Positions 18,401 through 28,356 of a DNA stretch of 64,000 nucleotides are shown here, in pieces; positions within the stretch are counted from its first letter, which is position 1, and the number at the start of each line of letters is the position of its first letter. Both the position numbers and the translations under genes were made by a program. The DNA is from Chloroflexota bacterium (GTDB taxonomy: Bacteria; Chloroflexota; Dehalococcoidia; Tepidiformales; Tepidiformaceae): assembly GCA_026705605.1 (NCBI GenBank), contig JAPPAK010000007.1:1-64000 (forward strand). The letters run 5' to 3'. Below the pieces are notes generated by a model. The model was not told the origin of the DNA, did no database searches, and worked only from the letters and a program-made list of their open reading frames with translations.

Positions 18401-21400
18401 GCCGACCTCTCCTTCCGCTTCACCGGCCTCGAACCCGGCGAGCGCGTGCTGATCCACGCCGGTGCGGGTGGCGTCGGTCTCGCGGCCATCCAGCTTGCGC
18501 AGGCCGCCGGTGCGGAGGTGTTCGCCACCGCCAGCGCCCCCAAGCAGGACTACCTCCGCTCGCTCGGCGTCGAGCACATCTTCGACAGCCGCACCACCGA
18601 CTTCGGCGAGGAGATTCTCGAAGCCACCGGCGGCGAGGGCGTCCACGTCGTCCTCAACAGCCTCACGAGCGAGGGCTTCATCGACGCCAGCCTCGCCTGC
18701 CTGGCGAAGGGTGGCCGCTTCGTCGAGATGGCCCGCCGCGACATCCTCAGCTACGAGGAGATGGCCGCCCTCCGTCCCGACGTGCCCTACCACATCCTCG
18801 AGCTCGACGTCCTCAAGAAGACCGACCCGGCGCACGTCGGCGTCGTCCTGACCGAGCTCATGGCGCGCTTCGCAACAGGTGAGCTGAAGCCCATCATCCA
18901 TAGCCGCTGGCCGCTGGCCGAGGCGGGATCGGCGCTCGGCTTCATGCGGTCGGCCCGGCACATGGGCAAGATCGTCCTCACGGCGCCCCCCATTGTGGAC
19001 GGCCAGCTGCGGCAGGACCGCACCTACCTCGTGACCGGTGGTCTCGGCGGCATCGGCGTAGCCGTTGCCAACTGGCTCGCCGACAACGACGCCGGCGCCA
19101 TCGTGCTCAACGGCCGCCGCGACCCCGACCCTGAGGCCGTCGAGGCAATCGAGGCCCTGCGCGCCCGTGGCGTTCGCATCAAAGTCGAGCTCGCTGACGT
19201 GACTGACCCCGCCGCCATCGACGCCATGCTGGCTCGCATCGACGAGAACCTCCCGCCCCTCGGCGGCGTCATCCATAGCGTCGGCGTGCTCTCCGACGCC
19301 GCTCTCGGCAACCAGACCTGGGAGAGCTTCGAAACCGTCCTCTCGCCAAAGATCGTCGGAGCCTGGCACCTGCACCGCGCGACCATCGACCGCGACCTGC
19401 ACATGTTCCTGCTCTTCTCCAGCCGGGTCGGCGTCATGGGCAATCCGGGCCAGGCGAACCACGCCGCCGCCAACGCCTTCCTCGACCAGCTCGCAGGCCA
19501 CCGGCGCGCGCTCGGCCTGCCCGGACAGGCCATCGCCTGGGGCGCCTGGTCCGAGATCGGCGAGGCCGCGGAGCAGCGCGAGCGCATCGAACGCCAGCGC
19601 GCGTCCCGCGGCGGGCGCTGGTTCACCCCGCAGCAAGGCATCAGGGCCCTCGAACGCATCGTCCGCCAGGACGCCACCACCTCCGTCGTCATGTCGATGG
19701 ACTGGTCCGTCTTCGAGGAAGCCGTCGAGGAGCGCCCCGCCTTCCTCGAGGACATGCTGTCGTCACCGGACGACGCGGCCGGTGACTCGGCATCGTCCGA
19801 AGACGTGCTCTCGCAGCTCCGCATGGCCTCCGCTGCGGGGCACGAGGAGTTGCTCGCGTCTTTCCTCCAGCAGGAAGTGCGGGCCGTGCTCCGGCTGCCG
19901 ACGGCCCCCTCCCCGACGATCGGCTTCTTCGACCTCGGCATGGACTCGCTTATGGCGGTCGAGCTTCGGAATCGCCTCAACCGTGCCTTCGCCGGCGAGT
20001 ACGTCGCGTCCAACACCGTCGTCTTCGACTATCCCGACATCTCCAGCCTCGCGCGCCACATCGCCGAGGAACTCGGCGAACCCGGTGAGCCCCGCGAGGC
20101 CCCCTCCGCCCCCGAGCCTGCCCCACCCGAACGGCTCGTGCCTGGCCGCACCAGCGACGACGGCATCGCCGTCGTCGGCATGGCCTGCCGCTTCCCCGGC
20201 GCCGGCGATCTGGCGGCATTCTGGGAGCTTCTGGAGTCGGGCGCCGACGCCGTCACCGACGGCCGCCGGGACGCCGGTGAGTGGAGCGGCGCCGTCGGAG
20301 ACCCCGACGCGAAGGACGTCGCGAACCTCCGCGGCGGCTTCGTCGACGAGATCGACAGGTTCGATGCGCGCTTCTTCCGTATCTCCCCCATCGAAGCGCG
20401 GGCGATGGACCCCCGCCAGCGGATGATGCTCGAGATCAGCTGGGAAGCCCTCGAAGACGCCGGCTTCGCTCCGGACCAGCTTCGCGGCAGCCGCACCGGT
20501 GTCTACGCCGGCCTTGGCGGCAGCGAATACCGCGACCTGGTCGCGGCCAGCGACAAGGTCCAGAGCTACCTCGGCACCACCGGCAGCGTCACCGTCGGAC
20601 GCATCGCCTTCGTGCTGGGCCTGGAAGGCCCCGCCATGCCTATCGACCTCGCCTGCGCGTCCTCGCTGGCGGCGGTTCACCAGGCGGGCGTGGCCCTGCA
20701 GCGTGGCGAGGTCGACCTCGCGCTCGCCGGCGGCGTCAACGTCGTCCTTTCGCCCGAGGTTTCCCGCTTCATGATGGAGCTCGGGATGCTCTCGCCCACG
20801 GGCGAGTGCCGCCCCTTCGACGCCTCCGCCAACGGCTACGTCCGCGGCGAGGGCTGCGGGATGGTCGTGCTCAAGCGCCTGCGCGATGCCGAGGCGGACG
20901 GCGACCGCATCTGGGGCGTGATCCGGGGCTCCGCCGTCAACCAGAACGGCGCCAGCGCCGCCCTGACGGTCCCCAACGGACCCGCCCAGGAACGCATCAT
21001 GGCCGAGGCGCTTGCGCAGGCCAGCGTCCTGCCCTCCGAAGTCGACTACCTTGAAGCGCACGCGACGGGCTCGCAGCTCGGAGACCCGATCGAGCTGAAC
21101 GCCGCCGCCTCCGTCTACGGCAAGGGTCGCGACGCCGACCGCCCCCTGCTTGTCGGCTCCGTCAAGTCGAACATTGGCCACACCGAGTCGGCGGCTGGAA
21201 TGGCGGCTCTCATCAAGACCGTCCTCGCCATGAACCGCGGCGTCATTCCCCAGCACCTCCACTTCGACGACCCGAATCCCCACGTCGAGTGGGACGACAT
21301 GCCCCTGCGCGTCGTCTCGGAGGCGACCGACTGGCCAGACGTGTCCGGCCGCCGGCCGCTGGCGGGCGTCAACGCCTTCGGTCTCTCCGGCGCGAACGCC

Positions 21401-22654
21401 CACGTCCTCGTCGAGGGCTACGAACCACCGCTGGGAGCGTCTGAGAGCAACGGCGCTGCTCTGCCTGAAGGCAGTTCCCGGCCCGTACCCGTCACGCTTC
21501 CGGATTCGCTTGCCGCCGCCGCTGAGGAATCCCCGGAGCGCTCAGCCCGCTTCCTGCCCCTCTCGGCGAGGTCGGCGGGTTCGCTCCGCGACCTGGCGGA
21601 GCGCTACCGCTCGTGGCTCGATGGCGAGGATGGCTCCGCCTCCTCCGAAGCACTCTCCGACCTTGCCTGGACAGCCAGCACTGGCCGCGGCCACTTCCCC
21701 CACCGGGCCGGCCTCGTCTTCTCCGACGCCGCGCAGCTCCGGCAGGAGCTGGATGCAGTTGCCGCCACCTACGACGCCCCCGACCAGCCGCCACCCGAAC
21801 CCGCGACCCGCGTGGCGCTCGCGTTCAGCGCGCACGGGAGCCAGTGGTCGGGCATGGGCGAACCGCTCTATCGCAGCGAGCCGGTCGCCCGAGCGGTCCT
21901 GGACCGCTGCGACGCGCTGATGCGGGAGGCGCGAGGCGCCTCGCTGCTCGATGTCCTGTTCGGCGCGGAGCAGAAGCTGGACGACCCCGCCTGGGCACAG
22001 CCCGCCGTGTACGCGCTCGAGTGCGCCCTTACGGCGCAGTGGGCGAGCATCGGCATCCGTCCGAATGCAGTTGTCGGGAGCGGTCCCGGAGCGCTGGCGG
22101 CGGCTCAGGCTGCCGGAGCCATCAGCCTGGAGGAGGGCCTGCGGCTCGCATCGGCGTTCGGTGCTCTGGAGGCGAGTCCGGACGAGGGCGCACTTGAGGG
22201 CCTGGAAGCCGCGCTCGCCGCCGTGTCACCCGAAGCCCCGTCCGGTTCGCTGGTCAACGGCGTGACCGGCCGCGTCGTCGAGTCTGCCGACGAGCTCGGC
22301 GCGGACTACTGGCGAAGCCAAGGCCGCGACTCCGTCGAGCCTGCGGCCTGCGCCAAGGCACTTGCCCAGCTGGGCGTCGACATCGTAATTGAGGTGGGCC
22401 CCGATGCAGCCCTCGGACCGGCACTCGGCGAAGCGTGGCCCGATTCCTCCGACGCGCCCGCTGTTCTCTCGACCCTGGCGTGCCCGCCCGCCGAGGCGGA
22501 GTCGTCGGAGCCCCGTGACGGCTTCATGAACGCCGTCGCCGCCGCCTACAACGCCGGACTCGACTTCGCGTTCGCCGGGCTGTTCGCCGGTGAGGATCGC
22601 CGCCGCGTTGCCCTCCCGACCTATCCCTTCCAGCGCAAGCGCCACTGGTTCTAG
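12434..22654 (+). CDS. type I polyketide synthase: KS-AT-DH-MT-ER-KR-ACP-KS-AT(degenerate)
   Basis: This is a 3406-residue modular synthase. KS1 (about 18-450) has Cys193 in [15 protein letters not shown] and [11 protein letters not shown]1 (about 575-885) has GHSVGE with Ser673 and KAFHS, the malonyl-type motif. DH (about 950-1235) has His983 in [10 protein letters not shown] and DGCFQ. MT (about 1470-1640) has [11 protein letters not shown] (about 1870-2190) has [18 protein letters not shown] (about 2195-2390) has TGGLGGIG, but His2343 stands where the catalytic Tyr is expected (NHAAAN). The ACP has Ser2505 in GMDSL. KS2 (about 2575-3000) has Cys2741 and EAHATGS. AT2 (about 3110-3390) has GSGPGA instead of GHSxG, so its Ser is lost (Gly3217). 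The protein ends at [10 protein letters not shown], the post-AT linker. A fully reducing, methylating module is implied. No thioesterase or second ACP is visible. Confidence 0.93.
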   Translation: MSANEQSSALMQPQSAGGEPIAIVGMACRFPGANDLDSFWKLLEEGGNAITENVPGAVGGRMGTLFGDAELPNEACRFGAFVDDIEQFDAAFFRISPVEAQLLDPQQRMMLETTWLALEDAGIDPDKLRETRTGVYTGISNDEYRMLVLDTTRPTEAAGSLYALSGTNLNGTSGRVSFVLGLMGPAKAVDAACASALVAVHDAVADLQAGKADLAIAGGVQAILNGRIYELRADSMMLSPDGQCKAFDASANGYVRGEGCGVVVLKRLSEAEADGDRIWAVIRGAAVNHGGASVGLTVPHTPALEAVIKAAHADAGIPPSEVDYLEAHGTGTAVGDPIEINAAATVYSEGRDPDHPLLVGSVKTNIGHLESAAGIAGLMKAALVLKRGVIPRHLHFNDPNPSLDWEHLPLQVTSESMELPQRNGRPRLAGVNSFGISGTNAHVVVEEYCRPDGDGAGAEGAAQIVAAALPAPLAGLPLPEEALDSRPTRLLPLSAKSESALRDLARGYLAWLDERTADLASETAASAPLLSDAAWTAAIGRSHFDYRRGVAFDDVASLRERLGELAEGSDPVEPRSASKIAFVYTGQGSQWAGMGQALYESEPVARAVLDRCEAVFREARGASLLDVMFGRAEGQGDLGDTAWEQPALYALECALTALWSSVGIGPSVVVGHSVGEIAAAQAAGVFSLEDGMRFAEARGSLLSGMEGGGMAAVFAPPEQVAAAVEAFNAESDGVGLSFAADNGAHQVVSGRVEDIETISEQLEAQEELRVRRLNTAKAFHSALVEPVLEGLEASLEGVEIRSPDLTVISNVTGRPVDAGTLLDAAYWKRHARQAVAFAGGVDSLAELGVDLVVEIGPDSVLGTMATLCWPSGSAAPAVLASLRRPPRDGSSPEPEAGFVDAVAAGYEAGLDIAFEGLFAGEARRRISLPSYPFQRELHWVEGTRQRRLGAGHPLLGARHESARGEVAFETEVFPSDPAWLEDHRVFGRYVAPGALYGAMAATASLVEEGSSSLVIEDMQLHNPLVFAEQNPEDGAPEEGRRMQVVLDVSEGASARQVTVFSKGTEEGWKVHLEGRVLPGAPMPEAGERIDLGELKARLSQADVSDYYRAKAATGINLGPFFRTLGRVWSAPGEALGEVTLPEALGRNELDIHPLVLDGCFQVVGVARNMSGAPGEATYLPFGWDRMWLSGRLPDRVLCHVVMSDSAPDAESSEAPEVLTGEVRIYDTNGVLLGGLGGYTVKRATRAALLSAVEGVRDLLYEVTWRDRALESGIQPADFFPSAASVAAASDSFSEYLAAAEVDPDDRVALLADLERWSHAYALLNLEKLGWQRRSGDVVDADELRERLGVVEEHERLFRRMFEMLARSGVVEEKDGSFVVVIGADDPLSEQLPADPETYAAEMEARYSHGLTEVGLFSRSAGALADVLRGEMDPLTLLFSSGEPTAGDLYLKAPVARAANGMLADAVRAIVAELPEGRRLRVLEVGAGTGSATASVLPELPEGRFDYVYTDISAGFFAEAEERFGNGGGSIDYRPLDIEKDPIPQGFDSHGYDLIIASNVLHATRYLSETLTHCLDVLSPSGHLVALENLRGLGWMDLTFGQLDGWWRFADPFRTEHALMGPTMWRQALRDAGFDEAEVIGVGEDAPTEKLDKGVIVARGPSQITEPPGAWILSADQGGLAEELAAELTERNQTVVLAANEAVDPESRESWAALIAGLPTDLPLNGVVHLQALEGHGEEATTNEIVEDVKDAGASGLALVQAISDSDVIPEKGIWFVTRGAQVLDRERGGELAGAVLWGLGKVVALEAPHLQPRMIDLDPAGTGSLSDLVNELLHPDEENHIAYRLGRRLAARLVRPEDAAQRLALPEDSEWVLAPDRAGVFERPEVKQLPARPLEPKEVRVAVEASGLNFWDVFRSLGFIEEGDLGRELCGFVVDTGSEVSTVSPGDHVVGLGFGAFAQEMVTREELVAPAPEGVSVSALATIPSAFVSADLSFRFTGLEPGERVLIHAGAGGVGLAAIQLAQAAGAEVFATASAPKQDYLRSLGVEHIFDSRTTDFGEEILEATGGEGVHVVLNSLTSEGFIDASLACLAKGGRFVEMARRDILSYEEMAALRPDVPYHILELDVLKKTDPAHVGVVLTELMARFATGELKPIIHSRWPLAEAGSALGFMRSARHMGKIVLTAPPIVDGQLRQDRTYLVTGGLGGIGVAVANWLADNDAGAIVLNGRRDPDPEAVEAIEALRARGVRIKVELADVTDPAAIDAMLARIDENLPPLGGVIHSVGVLSDAALGNQTWESFETVLSPKIVGAWHLHRATIDRDLHMFLLFSSRVGVMGNPGQANHAAANAFLDQLAGHRRALGLPGQAIAWGAWSEIGEAAEQRERIERQRASRGGRWFTPQQGIRALERIVRQDATTSVVMSMDWSVFEEAVEERPAFLEDMLSSPDDAAGDSASSEDVLSQLRMASAAGHEELLASFLQQEVRAVLRLPTAPSPTIGFFDLGMDSLMAVELRNRLNRAFAGEYVASNTVVFDYPDISSLARHIAEELGEPGEPREAPSAPEPAPPERLVPGRTSDDGIAVVGMACRFPGAGDLAAFWELLESGADAVTDGRRDAGEWSGAVGDPDAKDVANLRGGFVDEIDRFDARFFRISPIEARAMDPRQRMMLEISWEALEDAGFAPDQLRGSRTGVYAGLGGSEYRDLVAASDKVQSYLGTTGSVTVGRIAFVLGLEGPAMPIDLACASSLAAVHQAGVALQRGEVDLALAGGVNVVLSPEVSRFMMELGMLSPTGECRPFDASANGYVRGEGCGMVVLKRLRDAEADGDRIWGVIRGSAVNQNGASAALTVPNGPAQERIMAEALAQASVLPSEVDYLEAHATGSQLGDPIELNAAASVYGKGRDADRPLLVGSVKSNIGHTESAAGMAALIKTVLAMNRGVIPQHLHFDDPNPHVEWDDMPLRVVSEATDWPDVSGRRPLAGVNAFGLSGANAHVLVEGYEPPLGASESNGAALPEGSSRPVPVTLPDSLAAAAEESPERSARFLPLSARSAGSLRDLAERYRSWLDGEDGSASSEALSDLAWTASTGRGHFPHRAGLVFSDAAQLRQELDAVAATYDAPDQPPPEPATRVALAFSAHGSQWSGMGEPLYRSEPVARAVLDRCDALMREARGASLLDVLFGAEQKLDDPAWAQPAVYALECALTAQWASIGIRPNAVVGSGPGALAAAQAAGAISLEEGLRLASAFGALEASPDEGALEGLEAALAAVSPEAPSGSLVNGVTGRVVESADELGADYWRSQGRDSVEPAACAKALAQLGVDIVIEVGPDAALGPALGEAWPDSSDAPAVLSTLACPPAEAESSEPRDGFMNAVAAAYNAGLDFAFAGLFAGEDRRRVALPTYPFQRKRHWF

Positions 22655-22661
22655 TCGAGCC

Positions 22662-24149
22662 CTACTCCTCGGCTTCCGCCTCCTGCCAGCGGAGCACGGG
22701 GCGTCGTGCGGCCTTCGCCTCGTCGAGGCGCCCGATGGGAGCGGTGAGGGGAGCGGCGTGCAGCGTGTCGGGATCGCGTTCCGCCTCTTCCGCGATCGCG
22801 ACCATCGCCTCTGCTAGCGCCTCGATCGCTTCCGGCGGCTCTGTCTCCGTCGGCTCCATCATGAGCGCCTCTTCGACGATCAGGGGGAAGTAGACCGTCG
22901 GCGGGTGGAAACCGTGGTCGATCAGCCGCTTCGCGATGTCGTACGTCCGCACGCCGTTCGCTCGCCGCTGGCGCGACCCCGAGAAGACGACTTCGTGCAG
23001 CACGGGGCGGTCGTAGGGTAGGTCGTAGTAGCCGTGCAGCAGCACGCGCAGGTAGTTCGCGTTGAGCACCGCCTGCCCGGAGACGGCCCGCAACCCCTCG
23101 AGGCCCAACGCGCGCATGTAGGCATACGCGCGAATCAGCACCCCAACGTTCCCGTGGAACTGCTGCAGCTGCCCGATGCTGCGCTCCGGCGCGGTCAGCC
23201 GCACGACCCCGTCCTCGCACTCATCGACGACCGGCGTCGGGAGGTACGGGGCCAGCTCCTCGCTGCAGCAGACCGGCCCTGCGCCGGGACCGCCGCCCCC
23301 GTGCGGCGTGCTGAAGCTCTTGTGGAGGTTCAGGTGGACAACGTCGAATCCAAGGTCGCCGTACCGCACCCGCCCCATGATCGCGTTGAAGTTCGCCCCG
23401 TCCCCGTACAGGTACGCGCCCGCGTCGTGGATCAGCCCCGCTACTTCCTCGATGCCCTGCTCCCAGAGCCCCAGCGTGTTCGGCGCCGTGACCATCACTG
23501 CCGCGACGCTCTCGTCCAGCTCCTGCTCGATCGTCGCCCGGTCGAGCGAGCCGTCGGCCGCCGTCGGGATCTGGGTCACCGTGAAGCCCGCCATCGCCGC
23601 TGTTGCGGGATTCGTTCCGTGCGCCGAGTCCGGCACGAGGATGCGGCGGCGCTTCTCCAGTTCGCCCCGGTCCTCCAGCGCACGCGTGATCATCAGGACG
23701 CCCGCCAGCTCGCCCTGCGCCCCGGCGGCGGGCGCGAGGCTCACCGCCGGCAGGCCCGTCGCTTCGGCCAGCCCGCGACGCAGCTCCAGCAGCGTGCGCA
23801 GGGTGCCCTGCGCATCCTCTGCGGGCGCCTGCGGATGCGCGGCCGCGAACCCCGGCAGCGAGGCCACGAGGTCGTCGACCTTGGGGTTGTACTTCATCGT
23901 GCAGGAACCGAGCGGATACGTGCCGGAGTCGATGCCGTAGTTCCGCGCCGAGAGCGCCGTGTAGTAGCGCACGAGCTCGCCCTGGCTCAGCTCAGGCAGC
24001 CGAAGCGAGTCCCGCAGCAGATGGGCGTCCGGGAGTGGCGTCGCCTTCCCGGTCCACGCCGGTACGTCGACCGCGCGTCGCCCCGGCCCGCCGCGGTCGA
24101 AGCTGAGGCGCGCTCCGAAATCCTCGCCGCCCGGTCGCAACGCGCTCAC
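22662..24149 (-). CDS. gcvPB: glycine dehydrogenase (decarboxylating) subunit 2
   Basis: A 495-residue PLP enzyme, the C-terminal-half subunit of the split glycine decarboxylase P-protein. Visible landmarks are YPLGSCTMKYNPK, SAHGTNPATAAMAGF, DGANFNAIMG and the PLP lysine in HLNLHKSFSTPHGGGGPG. Together with GcvPA it decarboxylates glycine and passes the aminomethyl group to lipoyl-GcvH. It is the last gene of the gcv operon; its GTG start overlaps the gcvPA stop by four bases. It converges on the polyketide synthase with a 7-base gap and no room for a normal terminator. Confidence 0.96.
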   Translation of the reverse strand: MSALRPGGEDFGARLSFDRGGPGRRAVDVPAWTGKATPLPDAHLLRDSLRLPELSQGELVRYYTALSARNYGIDSGTYPLGSCTMKYNPKVDDLVASLPGFAAAHPQAPAEDAQGTLRTLLELRRGLAEATGLPAVSLAPAAGAQGELAGVLMITRALEDRGELEKRRRILVPDSAHGTNPATAAMAGFTVTQIPTAADGSLDRATIEQELDESVAAVMVTAPNTLGLWEQGIEEVAGLIHDAGAYLYGDGANFNAIMGRVRYGDLGFDVVHLNLHKSFSTPHGGGGPGAGPVCCSEELAPYLPTPVVDECEDGVVRLTAPERSIGQLQQFHGNVGVLIRAYAYMRALGLEGLRAVSGQAVLNANYLRVLLHGYYDLPYDRPVLHEVVFSGSRQRRANGVRTYDIAKRLIDHGFHPPTVYFPLIVEEALMMEPTETEPPEAIEALAEAMVAIAEEAERDPDTLHAAPLTAPIGRLDEAKAARRPVLRWQEAEAEE

Positions 24150-25513
24150 GCGTCTGCCTCGATTGCAGCCAGCGCCTCGACCAGCGCGTCGACGTGCGCG
24201 TCCGGTGTCGCCTCCGTCACGGCGAACAGCAGCGCGTCCTGAGCCTCAGGCTCGACCCGCGAGGAGACGTCGAGCCCGGGCCCGATGCCCCGTTCCCTGA
24301 GCCGTTGCGCCAGTTCCGCCGTGGGAACGGGCCCGCGAACGAGGAACTCCTGGAACCACGGCCCGCGGTCGGGGGTCTCGTAGCCGGGCAGCGCGGCGAT
24401 CCGTGCGGCGGCGTCGTGCGCGCGCTGGTAGCACAGCTCCGCTGCCTCGCGCAGCCCCTGGGGGCCGAGCGCCTGCACGGTGATGGTGAAGGCCAGCGCG
24501 ATCAGCGACTGTGCCGTCGAGACGTTCGAGGTCGCGCGCTCGCGCCGGATGAACTGCTCCCGCGCCTGCAGCGTGAGCACGTAGCCCGTTCGGGGCTCGC
24601 CTCCCTCCGGTGGCTCGTGCAGCTCCTGTGTGCGCCCCACGATGCGCCCGGGCATCTGCCGCATGAACGGCGTTCGCGCGGCGAACAGCCCCAGGGACGG
24701 CCCCCCGAAGGCAGGCGCTCCCGCCAGGTCGCGTCCCTCGCCCGTGACGATGTCGGCCCCCGCGTCGCCCGGCGAGCGCAGCAGCCCCAGCGCGAACGGG
24801 TCGGCGACCGTGACCAGCAGCACGCCGCTGGCGTGTGCCGCCTCGGCCAGCGGTTCGAGGTCCACGATCGCGCCCAGGAAGTCTGGCTGCTGGACCACGA
24901 GGCAGGCGTGCTCTTCGCTCACCGCATCCACCGACGTCAGGATGTCGACGCGCAGCCCCGCGCCGCGGGTGTAGGTGCGAACCACCTCGATGGTTCCGGG
25001 GTGGATGGGCTCAAGCAGCGCGACCGCGCCGCGCCTCGTCGCCCGCGTCGCCAGGAGGCAGGCTTCGGCCGTGGCGCTGGCCACGTCGTAGAGGCCCGTG
25101 TTCGACACGTTCATCCCCGTCAACTCGCAAACCACCGACTGGTATTCGAACGCCGATTGCAGCGTCCCCTGGCTGATCTCCGGCTGGTACGGCGTGTAGG
25201 CCGTTACGAACTCGGATCGGGAGGTCAGGTGCGCGGCCACGGCCGGGATCGAGCGCCGGTACGCGCCCGCGCCGAGAAAGTTCGGCTGCGAGGCGCCGGC
25301 GTTCTCGCCGGCGCGCTCCTCCAGCAGTGCGATCAGCTCCGGCTCCGTGAGCGCGGGGGGAAGGTCGATGGTGGGGTCTCGCATCGCCGCCGGCAGGTCC
25401 GCGAACAGCGCGTCGAGGTCGTCAACGCCGACTCGCTCCAGCATGCGCGCGCGATCAGCTTCCGTGGCGGGAATGTACGGATGAGGCGCCCCGCCCGGCG
25501 CCGGCGATGCCAA
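24146..25513 (-). CDS. gcvPA: glycine dehydrogenase (decarboxylating) subunit 1
   Basis: A 455-residue N-terminal-half subunit of the split P-protein. Family landmarks: YIPATEADRARMLERVGV, FLGAGAYRRSIPA, TAYTPYQPEISQGTLQ and ERATSNVSTAQSLIAL. The frame is open upstream, but the family N-terminus begins just before YIP. No ATG or GTG is available there. A TTG at 25513 has a perfect GGAGGA site five bases upstream and lies two bases past the gcvH stop, so TTG is taken as the start. It is coupled to gcvH before and gcvPB after. Confidence 0.94.
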   Translation of the reverse strand: MASPAPGGAPHPYIPATEADRARMLERVGVDDLDALFADLPAAMRDPTIDLPPALTEPELIALLEERAGENAGASQPNFLGAGAYRRSIPAVAAHLTSRSEFVTAYTPYQPEISQGTLQSAFEYQSVVCELTGMNVSNTGLYDVASATAEACLLATRATRRGAVALLEPIHPGTIEVVRTYTRGAGLRVDILTSVDAVSEEHACLVVQQPDFLGAIVDLEPLAEAAHASGVLLVTVADPFALGLLRSPGDAGADIVTGEGRDLAGAPAFGGPSLGLFAARTPFMRQMPGRIVGRTQELHEPPEGGEPRTGYVLTLQAREQFIRRERATSNVSTAQSLIALAFTITVQALGPQGLREAAELCYQRAHDAAARIAALPGYETPDRGPWFQEFLVRGPVPTAELAQRLRERGIGPGLDVSSRVEPEAQDALLFAVTEATPDAHVDALVEALAAIEADA

Positions 25514-25515
25514 CG

Positions 25516-25914
25516 CTAGTCCTCCGGTAGCTGCGCGCGGTAACCGGCGGCGTCGAGCAATGCGTCGAGGTCGGCCTCGTCGGCGATGCGCACGCGGATC
25601 ATCCAACCCTCGTCGTAGGGGGAGGAGTTGACCAGCTCCGGTTGGTCCTCCAGCGCCCCGTTCGCCGCGATCACCTCGCCGCTGACCGGCGAGTACAGGT
25701 CGGAGACCGTCTTCGCCGACTCGATCTCGCCGCACCGCTCGCCCGCGGTCACGGCGTCCCCCTCGGCAGGCAGGTCGAGGTAGACCACGTCGCCTACCTG
25801 GTCCTGGGCGAAGTCGGTGATGCCGATCGTGCCTTCGTCGGGGCTGCCGGCGTCGCGGCGCAGCCACTCGTGGTTCGGCGAGTAGAGCAGCTCCTCGGGG
25901 GTTTCGTGGTCCAT
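25516..25914 (-). CDS. gcvH: glycine cleavage system H protein
   Basis: A 132-residue lipoyl carrier. The lipoylation lysine is in EIESAKTVSDLYSPVSGEV, the H-protein signature, and the N-terminal YSPNHEWLRR is typical. It shuttles the aminomethyl group among the P, T and L proteins. It starts four bases after the gcvT stop and ends two bases before gcvPA. No L-protein (dihydrolipoyl dehydrogenase) gene is in the operon; it is presumably shared with other complexes. Confidence 0.96.
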   Translation of the reverse strand: MDHETPEELLYSPNHEWLRRDAGSPDEGTIGITDFAQDQVGDVVYLDLPAEGDAVTAGERCGEIESAKTVSDLYSPVSGEVIAANGALEDQPELVNSSPYDEGWMIRVRIADEADLDALLDAAGYRAQLPED

Positions 25915-25918
25915 CGTG

Positions 25919-27034
25919 TTAGTCCTTCGGTTTTCGATAGAACGGCCGGCGCACCACCTCGACGGGGAGCGCGCGACCGCGCACGTCCACCTCGAGCATG
26001 ACGCCGGGTTTCGCAAGCCGGACGGGAAGGTAGGCCATGCCGATGCCGAGGCGCAAGCTGGGGCTGAAAGCGCCGCTCGTCAGGTGCGCCACGGGCTCCC
26101 CGCTTCCGGGCTCGTGCACCGCATAGTGCGCCCGCAGGACGCCCCGTTCCCTGGCCACGAGATGGGCGAGCCGTCGCGTGCGGGGCTGCGCCTTCGCCTC
26201 CGCCAGCGCCTCCCGCCCCGTGAACGGAGCGCCGTCGTCGAGCGTCACGGCGAACCCGAGCCCGGCCTCGTAGGGATGCGTGGTGGTGTCGATGTCGTTG
26301 CCGTGCAGCGGCAGCGCTGCCTCCAGCCGAAGCGTGTCGCGCGCCCCGAGCCCCGCGGGAGTCGCGCCCCCCTCGATGAAGGCGTCCCAGAGAGTTGCCG
26401 CGTGGTCCGCGCCGACAATGCACTCGCCCCCGTCCTCGCCCGTGTAGCCGGTGCGCGCGACGAGCACGGATGTGCCGTTCCAGTCGAGCTCCGCGCAGTC
26501 ACGCTGCTCCAGGCCCGCAAACCCGTCGCCGAGCACGTTGCTCAGCAAGGCGACGGCCTCCGGTCCCTGCACGGCCAGCATCACCGTCTCCGGTGTCACC
26601 TCCGAGGCGGCGTCTCCGGCGACGGCGCGCAGCCGTTCGAAGTCGATGTCCGCGTTGGCGGCGTTGTGGATGACGAGCCAGCGGTCTCCGGGCAGGTGGT
26701 ACAGGAAGATGTCGTCCTCGATGCCGCCGTCCTCGGTGCAGTAGAGCGAGTAGTGCGCCTTCCCCAACGGCAGCGTGGTCACGTCGAACGTCGTAACCGA
26801 GCGCAGCAGCGCCGCCGCCTGCGGCCCCTCAACCCAGGCGCGCGCCAGGTGCGAGACATCGAAGACGCCCACGCGTTCACGCACGGCGTGGTGCTCGCCC
26901 ACGATCCCCTCGTACTGAAGCGGCATCTCCCAGCCCGCGAACGGCGCGAACCGAGCGCCGAGCGCCTCGTGGCGGTCGTGAAGGGCCAGCCTCGTGAGCA
27001 CGCCGCTACTGCCGGAGTGGTCGGATCCAGCCAT
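25919..27034 (-). CDS. gcvT: glycine cleavage system T protein (aminomethyltransferase)
   Basis: A 371-residue folate-dependent enzyme that releases ammonia and makes 5,10-methylenetetrahydrofolate from the H-protein intermediate. Visible: FAGWEMPLQYEGIVGEHHAVR near the N-terminus, FDVSHLAR, ARTGYTGEDGGE (folate-site Asp region) and GARDTLRLEAALPLHGND. The ATG at 27034 fits the family N-terminus. It is the first gene of the operon. The 111-base region upstream is shared with a divergent gene, and I see no glycine-riboswitch aptamer in it. Confidence 0.96.
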   Translation of the reverse strand: MAGSDHSGSSGVLTRLALHDRHEALGARFAPFAGWEMPLQYEGIVGEHHAVRERVGVFDVSHLARAWVEGPQAAALLRSVTTFDVTTLPLGKAHYSLYCTEDGGIEDDIFLYHLPGDRWLVIHNAANADIDFERLRAVAGDAASEVTPETVMLAVQGPEAVALLSNVLGDGFAGLEQRDCAELDWNGTSVLVARTGYTGEDGGECIVGADHAATLWDAFIEGGATPAGLGARDTLRLEAALPLHGNDIDTTTHPYEAGLGFAVTLDDGAPFTGREALAEAKAQPRTRRLAHLVARERGVLRAHYAVHEPGSGEPVAHLTSGAFSPSLRLGIGMAYLPVRLAKPGVMLEVDVRGRALPVEVVRRPFYRKPKD

Positions 27035-27145
27035 GCTTGCGACTGTAGCCCACTGCCTGCCGGGGCCGCTAGCTCCCGGGTAAAGGCCGCCGCCCTTCCC
27101 GGTTGCCGTCTGGAGCGTCGCACCTGGCAGGCGATGCGCTAGGCT

Positions 27146-28069
27146 GTGCCCGTGGCCATCCGTGGACTCTGGAAGCGAAGGCACTGGGGCCTCGGGAGCG
27201 GGGTCGAAGCGCCGGGGGCGCCGGCCGAAGAGGAGCGCATCCTCTTGCGCGCCCTCCAGGACCTCGCGGGCGCCGCTCGCGGCGTCATCTATGACGTATC
27301 CCGCGTGGAACGCCCCTTGCGATTGCCACTCAGCCCCGTCTACCTCGAAGGGTCGTCCTCGTGGAGACGCTTCCTGCGGACTCGTCGCGCCCTTGATGAC
27401 GGCCACCTGACGCTGCTCCTGTCCCTGCGCCAGTTGCCCGAAGACGAGCGCCGGCTTGTCGTCGACTGGGGCACGGCCCATGCGAACACCTTCCTGCTCG
27501 TCGAGCCCGGCGAGCCTGGCTGCGACCTCACCGACCCGCGCTCGCCCGTCGCCTCCGAACTCCGCGACCTCTCCCGGCAGGCTGCGACGGTCGAGCCCGC
27601 CGACGGCGCGCCGCACGAGCCCTGGACGTCGCGCACGCCCCTGGGCGAGCGGCTCCGTGAGCTGTACGGTCGCTGGGTGTGGTGGGACGAGCCCCTCCCC
27701 CGGGGCCGGTCGCGCGAGGAGCCCCTGCGGCTGACCGGCCCTTCCGACACGCTCTCCGTCCACCTCCTGCCCCTGCTCTACGAGCGTTTCCCCCAGCAGA
27801 GCTTCGATGTGGCCCTCGCGGAGTTGCGGTCGACCGAACGCGAGCTCTTCGGCGGCGAGGTCGCGACCGCCCGCTCCGTCTTCCGCACGCGCCTCGGGCT
27901 GCCCGTCCTCCACGACGCTCGCGCCGCCGACCGCGCCGTCCGGCAGCTCGTCAATCTCGGCCGGATGTCGGTCACGACCGGAGGCGGTGATGCTCTCGTC
28001 TTCGGCCCCGGCAACCCCGTCCCGGAGGACATGCCCGACGAGGAGTTCGAACGTCTCCTGATGGTGTAG
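27146..28069 (+). CDS. protein of unknown function
   Basis: 307 residues, soluble, rich in Arg, Leu and Glu. I recognise no family. There is a central WWDEPLPRGRSREEPLR stretch and an acidic C-terminal tail (EDMPDEEFERLLMV). The length, codon use and divergent position relative to gcvT support a real gene. GTG at 27146 or GTG at 27152 are both possible starts. The neighbours (glycine cleavage, toxin-antitoxin) do not indicate its role. Confidence 0.65.
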   Translation: MPVAIRGLWKRRHWGLGSGVEAPGAPAEEERILLRALQDLAGAARGVIYDVSRVERPLRLPLSPVYLEGSSSWRRFLRTRRALDDGHLTLLLSLRQLPEDERRLVVDWGTAHANTFLLVEPGEPGCDLTDPRSPVASELRDLSRQAATVEPADGAPHEPWTSRTPLGERLRELYGRWVWWDEPLPRGRSREEPLRLTGPSDTLSVHLLPLLYERFPQQSFDVALAELRSTERELFGGEVATARSVFRTRLGLPVLHDARAADRAVRQLVNLGRMSVTTGGGDALVFGPGNPVPEDMPDEEFERLLMV

Positions 28070-28080
28070 ACGCGCCCCGC

Positions 28081-28105
28081 CTTACCGAAGTACCCTATTG
28101 GTAAG
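28081..28105. promoter_or_regulatory. inverted repeat upstream of the toxin-antitoxin pair, candidate operator
   Basis: CTTACC (28081-28086) and GGTAAG (28100-28105) form a perfect inverted repeat, with an inner TACC/GGTA pair nested inside. It ends in the AAGGAG ribosome site of the antitoxin gene. AbrB/MazE-type antitoxins usually bind palindromes at this place, so autoregulation is a reasonable inference. Confidence 0.4.
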
Positions 28106-28116
28106 GAGCCGTCGCC

Positions 28117-28356
28117 ATGATCGTCAAGGTCACCTCGAAACGCCAGGTCACTTTCCCCAAGCGCGTCCTCGAAGCGCTGGGCGTGGGGCCCGGCGACCAG
28201 ATTGAGCTGCAAGAGCACCAAGACGGCTTCATCCTGCGCCCGCGGCGTATCGAGGACTGGGTACCGCCGTTGGCCGGGCAGATTCCGCCTGGCCTCCCCC
28301 CCCCGGACCTCGAGAAGCTCAGGGAAGAGGGCTATGACTGGTCGCTTCGGGATTGA
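28117..28356 (+). CDS. AbrB/MazE-family antitoxin (VapB-like)
   Basis: 79 residues. The N-terminal swapped-hairpin DNA-binding domain is plain: VKVTSKRQVTFPKRVLEALGVGPGDQIEL. The C-terminal tail with PPLAGQIPPGLPPPDLEKL is the likely toxin-neutralising segment. The ATG has AAGGAG upstream. Its 3' end overlaps the PIN-domain toxin gene by 23 bases, as in vapBC pairs. Confidence 0.88.
   Translation: MIVKVTSKRQVTFPKRVLEALGVGPGDQIELQEHQDGFILRPRRIEDWVPPLAGQIPPGLPPPDLEKLREEGYDWSLRD

Noticed and set aside
16604..19636. A 1010-codon open frame on the minus strand opposite the PKS
   Set aside because: Antisense to MT, ER and KR domains with clear motifs; low-information Gly/Val/Glu-rich translation typical of GC-rich shadows.
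27035..27145. Glycine riboswitch upstream of gcvT
   Set aside because: I could not find the conserved aptamer cores or a tandem arrangement in the 111-base spacer.
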